A DNA stretch of 64,000 nt from JABDMD01 sp965203475 (lineage in GTDB: Bacteria; Pseudomonadota; Gammaproteobacteria; UBA4575), in assembly GCA_965203475.1 (NCBI GenBank), contig OZ241890.1, forward strand, positions 930,001-994,000, written 5' to 3'. The notes below the pieces were generated by a model. The model saw nothing but the letters and a program-made list of their open reading frames with translations. It made no database searches and had not been told where the DNA came from. How positions within the stretch are numbered: the first letter of the stretch is position 1; each line of letters starts with the position of its first letter. Position numbers and translations under genes: made by a program. Below are positions 46,113 to 55,281 of this stretch, one piece after another.

Positions 46113-49100
46113 ATGCAAATTTTTAATCTGCCATTACCCGATCAAACTCATTCGCATATCACCTGGGGCCAAAGCTATGGTTGCAGTAAGGGTCTGGCAT
46201 TGGCTAATGCCGTGCAGCAATTTAAGGGTTTAACTTTAATCATCACTGCAGATATTCATAGTGCGCAAATTCTTGAGCAAGAACTTTCTTTCTTTTGCAA
46301 AAATGACATCAACATTTTTCTTTTTCCTGACTTAGAAACACTTCCTTATGATGTTTTCTCTCCCCACGAAGAAATTATTTCTGATCGCTTGTTAGCGCTA
46401 AGTTCATTACCCAAAACCAAACAAGGTGCACTAATTATTTCCGCGCCTACAATTCTTTCACGACTTGCACAAAAAGAATTTATTTTTGCCCAAACATTAC
46501 AATTAAAAGTAAATGATGAGGTTAATTTAGACGAATTTAAAAAAATACTCACTAAAGCTGGTTATGAATATGTGTCGCAAGTCATGTCGCATGGTGAGTT
46601 TGCGGTAAGAGGTTCCATTATAGATTTATATCCTATGGGGAACGATCACCCCTATAGAATCGATTTGTTCGATAACGAGATTGAGAGCATACGGATTTTC
46701 AATCCAGAAACCCAAATTTCAACAGAAAAAATTGAAGATATTACAATTCTTCCAGCCAGAGAGTTCCCAATTGATCAAAATGCTATTTCACGATTTCGAC
46801 AAAATTATAGAATTCAATTTGAAGGAGATCCCAATAAAAGCATTATTTACCAAGATGTAAGCAATAATAATCTGCCTGCAGGTGTTGAATACTATTTTCC
46901 ACTATTTTGTAATGAAACAAGCACCTTTTTTGATTTTATCCCTAATCAAATCCAAGTAGCGCTAATTGATAATATTTTTGATGTTGCGGAAGATTTTGAA
47001 GAAGAAGTATTTTCTCGTTATGAACAAAGAAAATATGATGTGGAACGACCACCATTACATCCTAAACAATTATGGATATCTACTGATACATTTAAAAAAA
47101 ATATATATAAATTTAATACCATCCAATTACAGCAATACGAAATTGAACAATTGCATCGTGATCAATATAACCTGGATGCAAGTGCATTACCTATTCTCAC
47201 TATCAATTCTCGCATTAAAGACCCCGCTGAAGAACTAAAAAGATTTTTAGAAAATAAACAGCATAAAATTTTGTTCGTTGCAGAATCTGCAGGGAGAAGA
47301 GAATATTTAATTGACACATTAAAAACGTTCGATATTACCCCTACTGTTGTCGATGGCTGGAATGAGTTTTTAAACTATGACGGGAACTTGGCCATTTGTA
47401 TTGGCCCCATTGAAGAAGGCCTGCAGCTCCAACATGAAAATATTTCCATCATTACAGAAAGTAATTTGTTTGGACGTAAAGCAAAACAAAAGCGAGCACG
47501 CAGACGGCAAATTAGAGACGCTGAAGCATTAATAAAAAACCTTTCTGATTTAAGCGAAGGCTCGCCAGTGATCCATGAAGATCATGGTGTAGGCCGTTAT
47601 AAAGGCTTAAAAACACTCAATTTAAGCGGAACGGATACCGAATTTCTAATTCTGGAGTATGCAGATAAAGACATACTATATGTCCCTGTATCATCATTAC
47701 ATTTAATCAGCCGCTACACCGGAGCTTCTGAAGAAAATGCTCCCCTGCATCGTTTAGGTGGCGATACTTGGAAACGTATTAAACGCCGAGCAGCTGAAAA
47801 AGCTGTAGATATTGCAGCCGAGTTACTCGACATATATTCAAGACGTGAAGCCAAACAGGGTTACCAATACAATATAGATCATGTTGAATTAAATACTTTC
47901 TGTAGCACCTTCCCTTTTGAAGAAACACCAGACCAGCAAAAAGCCATTGATGATGTCATTACTGATATGGAATCTACTAAACCCATGGATCGGGTAGTGT
48001 GTGGTGATGTAGGTTTTGGAAAAACAGAAGTAGCCATGCGTGCTGCATTCACAGCAGCCTCAGCAGGGAAACAAGTTGTCGTGTTAGTACCTACTACACT
48101 ACTAGCATCTCAACATTATCAAAGTTTTACCGATCGCTTTGCGGATTGGCCTATTCGCATTGAATATATTTCGCGATTTTTATCACAAAAAAAACAGAAA
48201 GAAGTACTTAAAGGTTTAGAAGACGGAACAGTCGATATTGTGATTGGCACTCACAAATTACTTAATACAGCAATTAAATATAAAAATTTAGGCCAAATAA
48301 TAGTAGATGAAGAACAACGATTTGGAGTACGCCAAAAAGAAACACTGAAGAAATTACGCTCCGAAGTGGATGTGCTCACATTAACCGCAACCCCCATCCC
48401 TAGAACACTAAATATGTCGTTAAGTGGTTTGCGGGATCTTTCCATAATTGCAACTCCCCCTAACCATCGGCATGCTATCAAAACGTTTGTAAGCACCTGG
48501 GACAACAACATGATCCAAGAAGCATGCAAGCGAGAACTTAAACGTGGTGGTCAAGTTTTCTTTTTACACAATGAAGTTAAAACGATAGAAAAAATAACGA
48601 AAGATCTAAAACAACTTTTACCAGACACTACAATACGAATTGCACATGGCCAAATGCCTGAACGTGATTTAGAGAATGTGATGCTCGATTTTTATCACCA
48701 GCGTTTCAGCATTTTGGTTTGTACTACAATCATTGAAAACGGAATTGACATTCCTTCCGCAAATACTATTCTTATTAACCGCGCCGACAAGCTGGGGCTA
48801 TCTCAGTTGCACCAAATTCGAGGGCGTGTAGGACGCTCACACCATCGCGCCTACGCTTATCTAATTACGCCCCCAAAAAATGCCATGACCACAGATGCAG
48901 CAAAACGACTTGAGGCGATAGAATCATTAGAAGACTTAGGCGTAGGATTTACCTTAGCAACCCATGATTTAGAAATAAGAGGTGCCGGTGAATTATTAGG
49001 TGCCGAACAAAGTGGCCAAATACAAGAAATTGGCTTTACTTTATATAATGAGTTACTGGCACGCGCGGTAGCAGCATTAAAAGCTGGTGAAATTCCTGAT

Positions 49101-49568
49101 TTAGAACAACCAATGGATATCGGTATTGAAATAAATTTAGGCGAACCCAGCCTACTTCCAGAAGATTATGTACCAGATGTGCATGCTCGATTAGTACTAT
49201 ATAAACGAATTGCCAGCGCCAAAACTCTAGATGATTTAGATGATTTGGAAGTTGAACTGATTGATCGCTACGGCTTGTTACCTGAATTTGCTAAAAATCT
49301 ATTTTTAGTTACACATTTGCGCTTAATTGCAGATAATTATGGCGTCAAAAGGATTGCAATGAATGAACAAATTGCTCGCATTCAATTCTCAAAGAATCCT
49401 AATATCGATATCAGTAAACTACTGCATTTAATTCAAGAAAGTCCCGACGAATACAAGCTAGATGGCAGTGAAAAACTAACTATATACACAGAAACCGATA
49501 CAATTCATCAACGCATTGACACCATCGTCAATCTATTAAATGATTTACAATTATCAAAAGCCGCTTGA
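46113..49568 (+). CDS. mfd: Transcription-repair coupling factor
   Basis: A 1151-residue Mfd, normal length. It removes RNA polymerase stalled at DNA lesions and recruits UvrA. Domains in order: UvrB-like damage module (about 1-340), RNA-polymerase-interacting domain around DHGVGRYKGLKTL (about 490-560), helicase motor with Walker A GDVGFGKTEVAMR (near 632), DEEQRFG (near 732) and RGRVGRSHHRAYAYL (near 906), and a C-terminal regulatory domain (about 1000-1151). The ribosome site is weak. Confidence 0.98.
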   Translation: MQIFNLPLPDQTHSHITWGQSYGCSKGLALANAVQQFKGLTLIITADIHSAQILEQELSFFCKNDINIFLFPDLETLPYDVFSPHEEIISDRLLALSSLPKTKQGALIISAPTILSRLAQKEFIFAQTLQLKVNDEVNLDEFKKILTKAGYEYVSQVMSHGEFAVRGSIIDLYPMGNDHPYRIDLFDNEIESIRIFNPETQISTEKIEDITILPAREFPIDQNAISRFRQNYRIQFEGDPNKSIIYQDVSNNNLPAGVEYYFPLFCNETSTFFDFIPNQIQVALIDNIFDVAEDFEEEVFSRYEQRKYDVERPPLHPKQLWISTDTFKKNIYKFNTIQLQQYEIEQLHRDQYNLDASALPILTINSRIKDPAEELKRFLENKQHKILFVAESAGRREYLIDTLKTFDITPTVVDGWNEFLNYDGNLAICIGPIEEGLQLQHENISIITESNLFGRKAKQKRARRRQIRDAEALIKNLSDLSEGSPVIHEDHGVGRYKGLKTLNLSGTDTEFLILEYADKDILYVPVSSLHLISRYTGASEENAPLHRLGGDTWKRIKRRAAEKAVDIAAELLDIYSRREAKQGYQYNIDHVELNTFCSTFPFEETPDQQKAIDDVITDMESTKPMDRVVCGDVGFGKTEVAMRAAFTAASAGKQVVVLVPTTLLASQHYQSFTDRFADWPIRIEYISRFLSQKKQKEVLKGLEDGTVDIVIGTHKLLNTAIKYKNLGQIIVDEEQRFGVRQKETLKKLRSEVDVLTLTATPIPRTLNMSLSGLRDLSIIATPPNHRHAIKTFVSTWDNNMIQEACKRELKRGGQVFFLHNEVKTIEKITKDLKQLLPDTTIRIAHGQMPERDLENVMLDFYHQRFSILVCTTIIENGIDIPSANTILINRADKLGLSQLHQIRGRVGRSHHRAYAYLITPPKNAMTTDAAKRLEAIESLEDLGVGFTLATHDLEIRGAGELLGAEQSGQIQEIGFTLYNELLARAVAALKAGEIPDLEQPMDIGIEINLGEPSLLPEDYVPDVHARLVLYKRIASAKTLDDLDDLEVELIDRYGLLPEFAKNLFLVTHLRLIADNYGVKRIAMNEQIARIQFSKNPNIDISKLLHLIQESPDEYKLDGSEKLTIYTETDTIHQRIDTIVNLLNDLQLSKAA

Positions 49569-49585
49569 AAATGTATAGGAATATA

Positions 49586-50257
49586 ATGAATTTAAATTTA
49601 ATTTATAAGATTCTAGTCAGTTTAACTCTAGTTGTTATTTGCCAAACAAGCTTAGCCAAAGATTATGTTGTTGAAATGATCTTTTTTGCAAACTTACAAA
49701 ATGAATCTGTACATATCTCAACCAAAACGTTATATCCAAATTATCAAGGCGCAATTCCTCTAGATGAAACAGCAAAATCATTTGGATTTATCCCTTTAGA
49801 CAAAGAAATTTTTGAATTACGGAATACAGCAGCTGCGCTAAACAAATCGGGCCGTTATAAAGTGATAAAACACATCGCTTGGCTACAACCTGGCTTAGCT
49901 AAAGAAGATGCGCTACCCATCATTATTCATGCAGGCAAAAACTACCAAAACGAATTCGTAGAACGTACGTATACATCTGGAAACTTTAATGATCAAAATA
50001 ATGGAAAACCTTCGCATGTCAACGAACTAGACGGAACGGTTAATATCGTTTTAGGTCGCTATTTACATCTGTACACAGATTTGGTGTATAGGCGCCCTTT
50101 TAATCTAAGTCCAGATCCTAGAAAAAATCCATTAGGAAAAGAAAGAATTCTGGCTGATTTTGCGGTCAAATCACATCGGAAAATGCGCAGCAAAACACTG
50201 CACTACATCGATCATCCGTTACTAGGAATCATAGTAGAGATCCGCCCAGTAAGTTAA
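49586..50257 (+). CDS. csiV: CsiV family periplasmic protein
   Basis: A 223-residue exported protein. I chose ATG 49586, which gives the signal MNLNLIYKILVSLTLVVI ... SLA with AGGA 6 bases upstream; an earlier start would overlap mfd. The C-terminal segment RKMRSKTLHYIDHPLLGIIV is the family signature. In Vibrio, CsiV activates the LpoA-PBP1A peptidoglycan synthase. Its position just after mfd is conserved in gammaproteobacteria and supports the call. Confidence 0.88.
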   Translation: MNLNLIYKILVSLTLVVICQTSLAKDYVVEMIFFANLQNESVHISTKTLYPNYQGAIPLDETAKSFGFIPLDKEIFELRNTAAALNKSGRYKVIKHIAWLQPGLAKEDALPIIIHAGKNYQNEFVERTYTSGNFNDQNNGKPSHVNELDGTVNIVLGRYLHLYTDLVYRRPFNLSPDPRKNPLGKERILADFAVKSHRKMRSKTLHYIDHPLLGIIVEIRPVS

Positions 50258-50266
50258 TTTCTTAAC

Positions 50267-50347
50267 TTACTCATCATGATAGAAAAAATATACAGATAAA
50301 ACGTATACGGCAAAAAGTACAAATGTAACTAGCGCTGCAACAAACAT
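50267..50347 (-). CDS. Tiny membrane protein, 26 aa
   Basis: A 26-residue product made of one helix, MFVAALVTFVLFAVYVLSV, with tail YFFYHDE. AAGGA lies 9 bases before the ATG. It follows the RHH-like gene by 14 bases. Single-helix proteins of this size are often subunits of oxidases or regulators of membrane proteins; nothing here says which. Confidence 0.5.
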   Translation of the reverse strand: MFVAALVTFVLFAVYVLSVYFFYHDE

Positions 50348-50361
50348 AGCCTATATCCTTT

Positions 50362-50562
50362 TTAAGAATCTAATTCGCCGTTCTCGTATTTTCGGATAAA
50401 TCGTTTAATAAACCTGCGAATCTCACGTGCAGCCGTTGTATCAAGATCCTGACAGGCATCTACGAATTCATCCCGCACTTCTCTGTCTAACCTCAGTACC
50501 AGTTGCGCGTTTTTCTTGTTTTTCTTATCTTTATTCGGTGGCACGACGATTAGGCAATACAA
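50362..50562 (-). CDS. Ribbon-helix-helix-like protein
   Basis: A 66-residue or shorter basic protein. The segment AQLVLRLDREVRDEFVDACQ, then TTAAREIRRFIKRFI, has the strand-helix-helix layout of Arc/CopG/ParG-type DNA-binding proteins: a beta strand with alternating residues, then two amphipathic helices. The start is uncertain: TTG 50560-50562 or GTG 50542-50544, neither with a clear ribosome site. No toxin partner gene is evident. AT-rich inverted repeats just upstream (50608-50661) would suit autoregulation; this is inference. Confidence 0.6.
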   Translation of the reverse strand: MYCLIVVPPNKDKKNKKNAQLVLRLDREVRDEFVDACQDLDTTAAREIRRFIKRFIRKYENGELDS

Positions 50563-50607
50563 ATGAGAATTTCGAATTACCTTGGTTAAAAATTGAACAA
50601 AAGATAA

Positions 50608-50661
50608 TGTATATACAAAAAATAGTCAACTCATATATGTATAATATCTTATATATATGAG
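50608..50661. promoter_or_regulatory. AT-rich palindromes upstream of the RHH-like gene
   Basis: TGTATATACA, a perfect 10-bp palindrome (50608-50617), and CTCATATAT paired with ATATATGAG (50630-50661, 14-base centre). They lie between the RHH-like gene and the divergent monooxygenase gene, a natural operator position. Confidence 0.45.
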
Positions 50662-50732
50662 ATTAATATCATTCAAATGTAGACATTAAGCAGTATTATT
50701 TAAATGTTTTCAAGGTTTTATAAGAAACTGTT

Positions 50733-51008
50733 ATGAAGCTAATTATCAAATACCAAGCCAAAGTACAACATAGAGATGCGTTGGAAAAAGCACTACGATC
50801 AATAATCAGCATTACACGAAGTGCACCCGGATGCGCACAGTGTGATCTGCACCCTTCCCTAGATAATAAACTTATCTTTTTCTTTGATCAGCTATGGGAA
50901 AATGAAAATGCCTTAAAAGCTTACAATCAACGTAAGCATATGCAAGAATTTCATATACTAATTGACGGTATGGTCGACTCTATCGATACCTGTATCTCTG
51001 AGCATTAA
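50733..51008 (+). CDS. Antibiotic biosynthesis monooxygenase-like (ABM) protein
   Basis: A 91-residue ferredoxin-like protein of the ABM/YgiN family: YQAKVQHRDALEKALRSIIS, RSAPGCAQCDLHPSLD, then FFDQLWENENALKAYNQRKH. Members include quinol monooxygenases and haem-degrading enzymes, but many have no known substrate. Length is that of a single ABM domain. It is followed after 7 bases by a 27-codon membrane peptide gene. Confidence 0.85.
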   Translation: MKLIIKYQAKVQHRDALEKALRSIISITRSAPGCAQCDLHPSLDNKLIFFFDQLWENENALKAYNQRKHMQEFHILIDGMVDSIDTCISEH

Positions 51009-51015
51009 CCAGAAA

Positions 51016-51099
51016 ATGAACATTAGTGAAATTACAACACTTGTCTTGATGCTAGTATTTATAATTGTAATTAGCTGGTTTTTATTTAATAAAAAATAG
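51016..51099 (+). CDS. Tiny membrane protein, 27 aa
   Basis: ATG 51016 to TAG 51099 encodes MNISEITTLVLMLVFIIVIS plus WFLFNKK: a single helix with a basic end, so oriented with the C-terminus in the cytoplasm. It lies 7 bases after the ABM gene, with a weak ribosome site (AGAAA). Existence as an expressed gene is plausible, not certain. Confidence 0.4.
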   Translation: MNISEITTLVLMLVFIIVISWFLFNKK

Positions 51100-51102
51100 T
51101 GG

Positions 51103-51213
51103 CTATATAAAATTGATTACTTGTGTAACAAGGTATGCTACTGAAATAGCTAATACAATTAATACTGCCAGAATTGCCAAGTGCATGAGTAGTTCAGAAC
51201 CGGTGCTCTGCAT
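51103..51213 (-). CDS. Small membrane protein, 36 aa
   Basis: ATG 51211-51213 to TAG 51103 encodes a 36-residue product with one long helix (LMHLAILAVLIVLAISVAYL). A strong ribosome site AAAGGAGGG sits 4 bases before the ATG, which is the best evidence that it is real. It converges on the 27-codon gene with 3 bases between stops. Function unknown. Confidence 0.6.
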   Translation of the reverse strand: MQSTGSELLMHLAILAVLIVLAISVAYLVTQVINFI

Positions 51214-51245
51214 CTTCCCTCCTTTATTACTGTTGTTATTGGAGC

Positions 51246-51303
51246 GAATCTAGATTCGGCTTAAAGATAAACCTATCTAGCTAGAATCCATAATAGATTC
51301 TAG
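51246..51303. promoter_or_regulatory. Pair of related palindromes
   Basis: GAATCTAGATTC (51246-51257) is a perfect 12-bp palindrome. CTAGAATC and GATTCTAG (51281-51303) form an 8-bp inverted repeat with 7-base centre and share the same half-site. They lie upstream of the 36-codon gene and beyond the mtnP stop; no T run, so a protein-binding site is more likely than a terminator. Confidence 0.4.
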
Positions 51304-51365
51304 TAGTAACATATTAAAGTAATATGAGATTTTTAGATATGTGAGGTTGGTTAAAAATTAGTCTA

Positions 51366-52115
51366 TTACTGTGCAACAAATAACTTTGCTACAGCAATGA
51401 TTAATTTTTGTACAGGAATGATTCCTTTTTCTAACGATTGTTTAATTTCTTCTATTGAAATTAAATCTTCACTTTTACCAGCTGCCCAATTAACGGATAA
51501 CGAGCAATTGGCATAACAAAGCTCTAATTCCTTAGCCAAACCGGCTTCCGGCATGCCAGTCATTCCGACAAAGTTGCAACCATCTTTTTCCAGCCGTCTA
51601 ACTTCGGCAGCGGTTTCTAATCTTGGTCCTTGAGTCACACCATAGGTACCGCCGCTTACAACATCTAGTTGAATATTCTCAGCCGCATTTAGTAGTAGCG
51701 TACGCAGTTCTTCGCAGTAAGGGTGTGTAAAATCGATGTGGGTCACGGATGTCAATTCATCTTCAAAAAATGTTTGTTTTCGCTCGTAACTGTAATCAAT
51801 AAGCTGATTTGCAATCACTATCGTTTCGGGAGGAATGTTTTGACTAATTCCACCTACCGCAGCGACACCAATGACATGCGAAACACCAATACTTTTTAAC
51901 GCCCAAATATTGGCGCGGTAATTAATTTTATGTGGGGGGATATTATGATCAGCACCGTGTCTTGGCAAAAAAACTATTTCCACACCATGAATGTTACCAA
52001 TAACCAATGAAGCACTCGCATCACCATAGGGAGTATCTACTTGTTTTGATTCTTTAATATTTAGACCTGGAATAGAGACAAGACCGGATCCTCCAATAAC
52101 AGCTAAGCGTGACAT
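51366..52115 (-). CDS. mtnP: S-methyl-5'-thioinosine phosphorylase-like enzyme
   Basis: A 249-residue purine nucleoside phosphorylase of the MTAP/MTIP family: IGGSGL at the N-terminus (phosphate loop), FLPRHGADHNIPPHKINYRA near 49-68, TYGVTQGPRLETAAE near 159 and FVGMTGMPEA near 182. The later SVNWAAGKS segment (Asn where adenosine-specific enzymes keep Asp) points to methylthioinosine rather than methylthioadenosine as substrate, as in Pseudomonas PA3004. Last gene of nagZ-mscS-hpt-mtnP, 18 bases after hpt; a hypoxanthine product would feed directly into Hpt. Confidence 0.88.
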   Translation of the reverse strand: MSRLAVIGGSGLVSIPGLNIKESKQVDTPYGDASASLVIGNIHGVEIVFLPRHGADHNIPPHKINYRANIWALKSIGVSHVIGVAAVGGISQNIPPETIVIANQLIDYSYERKQTFFEDELTSVTHIDFTHPYCEELRTLLLNAAENIQLDVVSGGTYGVTQGPRLETAAEVRRLEKDGCNFVGMTGMPEAGLAKELELCYANCSLSVNWAAGKSEDLISIEEIKQSLEKGIIPVQKLIIAVAKLFVAQ

Positions 52116-52133
52116 TATTTTTAATTGGTTTCT

Positions 52134-52688
52134 TTACGATTTAATTGCATAAATATCAGTCAGGTTTCTCCAAAAACCTTTGTAATCCATGCCCCACCCA
52201 ATAACAAATCGATCTTCGACATTCATACCCACAAAGTCCGGTTGATAACTAGTATGTTTATCTTTTAATTCTTTCTTCAACAATACCGCTGATAATATTT
52301 TGCACGCGCCTTTATTTTTGCAATAGGCAATCAATTCTTGCATGGTGTAACCTTCATCAAAGATATCATCTACCAGTATAACTACGCGGCCTTTTAAATT
52401 AGTATCAGGCTTTTTATGCCAGTGAATACTACCGCCATGCGTTTTATCTCGATACCGATCAACATGTACATAATCTAATTCAATAGCGGAATTTATTTTT
52501 TTTGCCAATTCTGATGTAAACATCAATCCGCCTTTCATAACACATAAGAAAAGTGGAACGGTGTCTCCAATTTCATTTTTAATTTGGCTAGCAACATGAT
52601 TGATAGCTTCATGAATTTCATTTTCTGTAATTAATAATTCAGCTTGTTCGCGTACATGAAGTACGTCTTGAAGAAATTTATTTTGCAT
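52134..52688 (-). CDS. hpt: Hypoxanthine-guanine phosphoribosyltransferase
   Basis: A 184-residue enzyme that joins hypoxanthine or guanine to PRPP. The PRPP motif is VVILVDDIFDEGYTM (near 100-114); LFLCVMKGGLMFTSEL near 45 is the PPi loop. The close neighbour mtnP could supply hypoxanthine. 7 bases after the mechanosensitive channel gene. Confidence 0.93.
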   Translation of the reverse strand: MQNKFLQDVLHVREQAELLITENEIHEAINHVASQIKNEIGDTVPLFLCVMKGGLMFTSELAKKINSAIELDYVHVDRYRDKTHGGSIHWHKKPDTNLKGRVVILVDDIFDEGYTMQELIAYCKNKGACKILSAVLLKKELKDKHTSYQPDFVGMNVEDRFVIGWGMDYKGFWRNLTDIYAIKS

Positions 52689-52695
52689 ATAGAAT

Positions 52696-53805
52696 TTAGA
52701 CAGATTCTATTACTTCAGAAGATTTTTCTAACTGCACAACACGTGTTGGAAAAGCAATATCTGCATCATTGTTTTCTATAATTGAATAGACTTTTAACAA
52801 TACATTATGTTTGACTTGATGATACTTAATCCAATCCGTAGTTTTAGTGAATGTGTAAATAAAAAAGTCGACTGATGAGTCATTAAATACATCAAAGTTA
52901 ACGATTAACGTTTGTGTAGTGTCAATCTCGTCATCATTAATTAACATTTGTTTGACTTCTTCTACAATTTTATCCATCGCATGGATATCTTGATAACGTA
53001 TACCAATCACTTCATTTATCCTGCGATGTGACATGCGTGATGGGTTTTCCACAATAATGTTCATAAAAATAGAATTCGGCACATAAATTGGTCGTTTACT
53101 AAAACTTCGAATCTGAGTTTGTCGCCAACCAACTTTTTCAACGGTTCCTTCTATTGCTCTGTCAGGAGATAAAATCCAATCTCCAACCCGAAAAGGCCTA
53201 TCCAAATAAATCATTAATCCACCGAAAAAATTAGACAATAAATCTTTTGCTGCATATCCCACTGCAAATCCACTTATACCACCAAATGCAAGAATGCCCG
53301 AGATACTAAATCCCAAGGTTTGCATCATTACTAGTCCAGCCGTAATAAATATAGAGGCACGAACTAATTTTGTTATTGCGTGTGTAGTAGTTACATCAAA
53401 ATCATCACTTTTATTTCTTTGTTGAATTAAATATGCCTTCTCAAAAGCTTTTGTAAAACGAATTAAAAACCATGCTAGTGTTACAATAACGAATACATGA
53501 CGTAGCGGATCAATAATTTCAAAAATTTCAGCTTCAGTGCGGTCTGCAACAATCTCTGCCGCAAATAATATTCCTACTATCCAAACTAATAATCGAAACG
53601 GTTTGCTAACAGACTTAATAAATGCATCATCCCATGGACTAGAGGTTTTCTCTGCTCTTTTTTCAAGTCGTTTTAAAACACGCTTGAAAATGAAATTGAT
53701 CAATAAAATTAGAAATATAATAATGAATAATTGAATTACCCATGGGCCGAAATAATTAGAGGTTTCAGCACTTCCAAATATTTTTTCTAAACTAAAATTT
53801 TCCAT
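52696..53805 (-). CDS. MscS family mechanosensitive channel
   Basis: A 369-residue inner-membrane protein: helices at about 22-42, 70-85, 95-115 and 150-170, then the pore helix and beta domain with FGGISGFAVGYAAKDLLSNF (near 172-191) and YLDRPFRVGDWI. That pattern is the MscS core. It opens under membrane tension to release solutes. ATG 53803-53805 is preferred to an upstream TTG. Between nagZ (5-11 bases) and hpt (7 bases) in one operon. Confidence 0.92.
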   Translation of the reverse strand: MENFSLEKIFGSAETSNYFGPWVIQLFIIIFLILLINFIFKRVLKRLEKRAEKTSSPWDDAFIKSVSKPFRLLVWIVGILFAAEIVADRTEAEIFEIIDPLRHVFVIVTLAWFLIRFTKAFEKAYLIQQRNKSDDFDVTTTHAITKLVRASIFITAGLVMMQTLGFSISGILAFGGISGFAVGYAAKDLLSNFFGGLMIYLDRPFRVGDWILSPDRAIEGTVEKVGWRQTQIRSFSKRPIYVPNSIFMNIIVENPSRMSHRRINEVIGIRYQDIHAMDKIVEEVKQMLINDDEIDTTQTLIVNFDVFNDSSVDFFIYTFTKTTDWIKYHQVKHNVLLKVYSIIENNDADIAFPTRVVQLEKSSEVIESV

Positions 53806-53816
53806 GATCAATTTCT

Positions 53817-54866
53817 TTAAATTGTTAATTCTCCATAAGGTGAGTTCTGATAAGACTCAACTTCTTTTACAGCTTTATTCCACCTTTCAGCATTGTGTAA
53901 TTCATCGTACGAAAGAGGATCTTTACCACCATGCATACGTGTTAATCGAATTTGTGAGGCAGGGTTGTTATAATTTTCTAGCATTTCAGCAACTTCGTAA
54001 GCTTTATCACTTGCGTTACAAACTAATACCATATCGCATCCAGCTTGTAACGATTTTTCTGCGCGCGTCAATAATTGGTCGCTACAATCAGCAGCTTTCA
54101 TTGTTAAGTCGTCACTAAATACTGCGCCACCAAATTCTAACTGCTGTCGCAACACTCCTTGTATCCATTTGTTTGAATAGGTAGCAATATTTTCATCCAC
54201 TTTTTGATAAACAACATGTGCCGTCATAATTCCAGCAATTCCTTGATGAATCATCCGTTCAAACGTAATCATGTCTCGCATGGCAATATCCTGATAGTTT
54301 CGATTGTCTGTGGGTAAATCAATATGTGAATCCGCAGTCACTGCACCATGTCCGGGGAAATGCTTACCCACAGCTTGCATGCCTGCAGCTTGCATACCAC
54401 GCATATAGCGTATGGCCAACAGGGTTACTACTTCAGGGTCTTTATGAAAAGCACGATCACCAATGACTTGGCTTACGCCATAATTTAAATCCAAAATAGG
54501 TGCAAAGCTAAAATCAATTCCTACCGAGCGTAATTCAGCTGCCATTAACCAGCCTGTGGTTTCAGCTAATTCACAAGCACGGTCTGCATCTTTATCAAAT
54601 TGGTCACCTAATAATTTAACTGCAGGTAATTGAGTAAAACCTTCTCGTAATCTCTGTACTCGACCCCCTTCTTGATCGATTGCAATTAAAAGCCTGGGAT
54701 GACGTAATTCATGAATTTCTTCCACTAAAGATGTGAGATTTTCGACACTGGTGAAGTTACGACTAAACAAAATAACTCCCCCCACTTGAGGAGACAGTAA
54801 TAATTCACGCTCCTGACTGGATAAAGAGTCAGCAGCAATATCGACCATTAACGGACCTAAAGACAT
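53817..54866 (-). CDS. nagZ: Beta-N-acetylhexosaminidase NagZ
   Basis: A 349-residue family 3 glycosidase of the cytoplasm that removes N-acetylglucosamine from peptidoglycan turnover fragments. Motifs: GGVILFSRNF near 29, IDQEGGRVQRLR near 63, the catalytic-acid loop KHFPGHGAVTADSHIDLP near 163-180 and nucleophile Asp in AVFSDDLTM near 246. First gene of its operon. Its first five codons and leader are duplicated 1.3 kb upstream (56163), a sign of insertion next to it. Confidence 0.95.
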   Translation of the reverse strand: MSLGPLMVDIAADSLSSQERELLLSPQVGGVILFSRNFTSVENLTSLVEEIHELRHPRLLIAIDQEGGRVQRLREGFTQLPAVKLLGDQFDKDADRACELAETTGWLMAAELRSVGIDFSFAPILDLNYGVSQVIGDRAFHKDPEVVTLLAIRYMRGMQAAGMQAVGKHFPGHGAVTADSHIDLPTDNRNYQDIAMRDMITFERMIHQGIAGIMTAHVVYQKVDENIATYSNKWIQGVLRQQLEFGGAVFSDDLTMKAADCSDQLLTRAEKSLQAGCDMVLVCNASDKAYEVAEMLENYNNPASQIRLTRMHGGKDPLSYDELHNAERWNKAVKEVESYQNSPYGELTI

Positions 54867-55119
54867 GCGCAGGATTATTCGCTATTACGAAGCGGAGGTG
54901 AAGCGAAGAGGTATTTTGCAAAAAAAGCCATCTAAGAAGACGGCCGAATCCAGGAGGAGTCAAGAATAACAACATGTGTCCAAATAAAAGATTATTCACA
55001 CCACGTTTTTAGGTTAATTTATGTACACCTGTTTATAATAAAATCAACAGTTTAACTACCTATGTATACCTGTGTTTACCCCTATTATTGCGACTGTTTG
55101 CGACATGACTGCGGCAATT
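54852..55119. repeat. 268-bp direct repeat, copy 1 (nagZ leader)
   Basis: Runs from codon 5 of nagZ through its leader, a hairpin, CCAGGAGGAGTC, and an AT-rich tail ending CTGCGGCAATT. A second copy lies at 56163-56429, with scattered differences (my estimate is around one base in ten). The hairpin has one arm mutated here (GCCATCT instead of GGCCGTCT). Confidence 0.88.
54920..54945 (-). terminator. Hairpin with T run facing nagZ (repeat copy 1)
   Basis: On the minus strand: GGCCGTCT, loop, AGATGGC, then seven T. It would end transcripts coming from the DUF3455 gene upstream. One arm carries a change that leaves a G-T pair. Confidence 0.65.
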
Positions 55120-55208
55120 ATTCAGCGAATGGTTAAATTATGAACACCTATTTTAAGAATTCTACTTAATCACCTTTAGCTAAATGATGAATTAGTCATT
55201 TGATTGTT

Positions 55209-55237
55209 ATGTCCACTTTCGGCCAATAGCGGCCATT
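55209..55237. repeat. Dispersed 29-nt palindromic repeat, copy 4
   Basis: ATGTCCACTTTCGGCC then AATAGCGGCCATT. It lies 45 bases beyond the stop of the DUF3455 gene, the position seen for several other copies. Confidence 0.75.
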
Positions 55238-55281
55238 CAAAATAGCGAACGATAAAACAGATTTGTGTGTTTACTATAGGT

